DNA from: Betaproteobacteria bacterium
GTDB lineage: Bacteria > Pseudomonadota > Gammaproteobacteria > Burkholderiales > SG8-41
DNA: 63,131 bases
NCBI GenBank assembly: GCA_025356695.1
Contig: JANXSE010000163.1
Coordinates: 1 to 63,131, forward strand
Reading direction: 5' to 3'
Part shown: piece by piece, positions 62,034 through 63,131 of the stretch
Layout: the number at the start of each line of letters is the position of its first letter
Position numbering within the stretch: position 1 is the stretch's first letter
Notes under the pieces: generated by a model
Seen by the model: only the letters and a program-made list of their open reading frames with translations
Told to the model about the DNA's origin: nothing
Database searches by the model: none
Made by a program: the position numbers and the translations under genes

Positions 62034-62495
62034 CTATTTGTTGAAATGCAGAACGCTGGCGTAAGCATTCCAATCAATTGCGGGAACGAGTGTTTCAACT
62101 TCGTCCAACAGTACGATTACAGGACCTTGGCCGGCGAGTTCAGGAATCGTCTGCTGAAAGAGTTTCGTTACCTCCTTTTGGCTACGGCCGAGGGCAGAAC
62201 TCGCGAGGGCGTGCGGATCGATTTGGACGAAGATCACCCCCTTCGGAGTCAGCGCTTTGGCGACCTCGTTGGCAAGTCCGCGCGCGAGAGTCGTCTTGCC
62301 GTTACCTGGTGGACCGGACAGCACAATCAAGCCGTGAAGCGGCGCGATCTCAAAGGGCAGTTTTTGACGGACGGAAAACGCGAGAAGCGCTTGGGCAGTA
62401 AGCCTTTCGCGCACTTCTTGCGGAACTCTGATGGATTCCCACGCGGCGGCGAACCGGCGATCCGGGAGCTTCGACTGATCAACGATTGCTTCCAT
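62034..62495 (-). pseudogene. TRIP13/Cap6-like AAA ATPase, truncated at the C-terminus
   Basis: The 153 residues are the first half of a TRIP13/Pch2-type AAA ATPase: DRRFAAAWESI, then APLHGLIVLSGPPGNGKTT (Walker A), the PHALASSALGRSQKEVTKLF pore region and VIVLLDEVE (Walker B, 126-134). In type III CBASS immunity such ATPases (Cap6) pull HORMA proteins apart to switch off a nucleotide cyclase. The match stops after ETL (about residue 136) and about 17 unrelated residues lead to the stop. No HORMA, cyclase or effector gene is beside it. An AAGGAACGG ribosome site remains. Confidence 0.65.
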
Positions 62496-62995
62496 CCCGT
62501 TCCTTCCTAAAAATCAAACTGTTACTGGACAATATCTTGTGGTTTCTGATTAAATTTTTACTATATGTAGGGCGAATTCGCAGATTTCAAGGGCTTTGGC
62601 CGGCCTGCAACGAGATTTTTCGTTCAGGAGCGAAATAGAGCTGCCTATGGGCCTAGGCGGGAGGTTTCTAGAATCCGGACATTCGAATGCGTATCCAGAT
62701 CGGCGGGGGGCTATATCAGAAAGCAGCTATAGGGACGAACCACGGTTAATCCAAAAAGAGTTTGTCGCCTGTACCGAAAGGCGGCAGTTCTGCCATCTCC
62801 TTGCTGCCGTCGACTGCGCCTGTGGTGAGCTTGATCAGCTATTTTCATATATCGTAAAACATTACGATTAATATGTAATTTAGTCATTATATCGCCATTT
62901 ATTACGACTTGACTAAGCTATATAATTGATTTATAAATCGTAATGAATGGCGAAATATGGCGATTTAATCAAATTATTCGTAAGGTATTCCGACT
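62496..62995. other. 500-base AT-rich gap with no convincing gene
   Basis: No frame here carries a recognisable protein. A 91-codon TTG frame (62596-62871) has no ribosome site and no domain. The right third holds the inverted repeats listed separately. The left part may be remnant sequence from genes lost with the rest of the AAA ATPase locus. Confidence 0.5.
62851..62983 (+). promoter_or_regulatory. TCGTAA/TTACGA inverted-repeat cluster before the XRE regulator
   Basis: ATCGTAA and TTACGAT (62851-62868) form a palindrome. TCGCCATTTATTACGA (62892-62907) and TCGTAATGAATGGCGA (62938-62953) are 16-base arms with one mismatch, 30 bases apart. A further TCGTAA lies at 62978-62983. The cluster ends 12 bases before an XRE-type gene, as expected for an autoregulated antitoxin or repressor. 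Confidence 0.5.
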
Positions 62996-63131
62996 ATGAA
63001 AATCACCGGTTTACTCACCGATGATGCCGTGCTGGCCGAATTGGGCGCACGTATTGCCGGCCGTCGGGTTGAATTGCAACTGACTCAAGCGGCTGTGGCC
63101 GAACAGGCGGGCATTGCCAAGCGCACGCTTG
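62996..63131 (+). CDS. XRE-family helix-turn-helix regulator, 3' end outside window
   Basis: The frame starts at ATG 62996 after TAAGGT and stays open to the window edge (45 codons). The visible part is the front of a Cro/cI-type helix-turn-helix: LGARIAGRRVELQLTQAAVA then EQAGIAKRTL. The MKITGLLTDDAVLAELG opening resembles small HipB-like regulators encoded beside HipA-type kinases. A toxin partner downstream is possible but not visible. Confidence 0.75.
   Translation, partial: MKITGLLTDDAVLAELGARIAGRRVELQLTQAAVAEQAGIAKRTL

Noticed and set aside
62596..62871. 91-codon frame in the AT-rich gap
   Set aside because: It starts with TTG, has no ribosome site, and shows no domain or codon pattern of a real gene. 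It might be a remnant, but I cannot support that.

Overview
The window reads as a chromosomal segment of a high-GC betaproteobacterium, most likely in or near the Burkholderiales. The main reason is the density of Bug/TctC-type periplasmic solute receptors: fourteen genes in 63 kb, with no membrane (TctA/TctB) partner in sight. This expansion is a known hallmark of Bordetella, Cupriavidus and related genera. Genus and species cannot be fixed from the sequence alone. I see no rRNA, tRNA, CRISPR array or intact insertion sequence.

Layout. (1) Positions 1-6.6 kb hold a plus-strand catabolic run (cupin end, acyl-CoA dehydrogenase, beta-decarboxylating dehydrogenase, MmgE/PrpD protein, two coupled Bug receptors) and a GlcG-like gene with its own promoter and terminator. 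(2) 6.7-15.5 kb holds a 58-residue membrane protein, a family 61 glycosyltransferase, a sugar-acid module (DapA-family lyase, IlvD/Edd dehydratase, HpaI aldolase, DASS anion carrier), a DUF4126 protein and a ModA-like protein without signal peptide. (3) 15.5-17 kb holds a three-gene cobalt-type nitrile hydratase in the order of thiocyanate hydrolase genes. (4) 17-27.5 kb holds a Sel1-repeat protein, Bug receptors and small enzymes. (5) 27.5-33.6 kb is a denitrification/NO-detoxification block: NsrR, quinol-type NO reductase, NnrS, a small secreted protein and a haem-carrying lipoprotein NirK. The nor and nirK promoters each carry an FNR/DNR-type box and an NsrR-type operator 41.5 bp apart, centre to centre. 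(6) 33.7-38.5 kb holds a dienelactone hydrolase, a hybrid histidine kinase and an M24 peptidase fragment that both break at one point, and a LysR regulator. (7) 38.5-60 kb is a long set of Bug-plus-enzyme cassettes, including a cupin-rubredoxin fusion and a lyase/acyl-CoA ligase operon. (8) From 60.06 kb composition turns AT-rich between genes and a decayed defence-type island begins: a Fic gene, a truncated P-loop NTPase, a truncated TRIP13/Cap6-like AAA ATPase and the start of an XRE regulator.

How it works together. Most of the segment looks like peripheral metabolism for organic acids, sugar acids and aromatic ring-cleavage products: periplasmic receptors paired with dehydrogenases, dehydratases, lyases and CoA ligases. 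The respiratory block turns nitrite into NO and then N2O, with NsrR as NO sensor. The right end looks like an acquired and partly deleted immune or toxin island. Functions are inferred from family-level features; specific substrates cannot be assigned.
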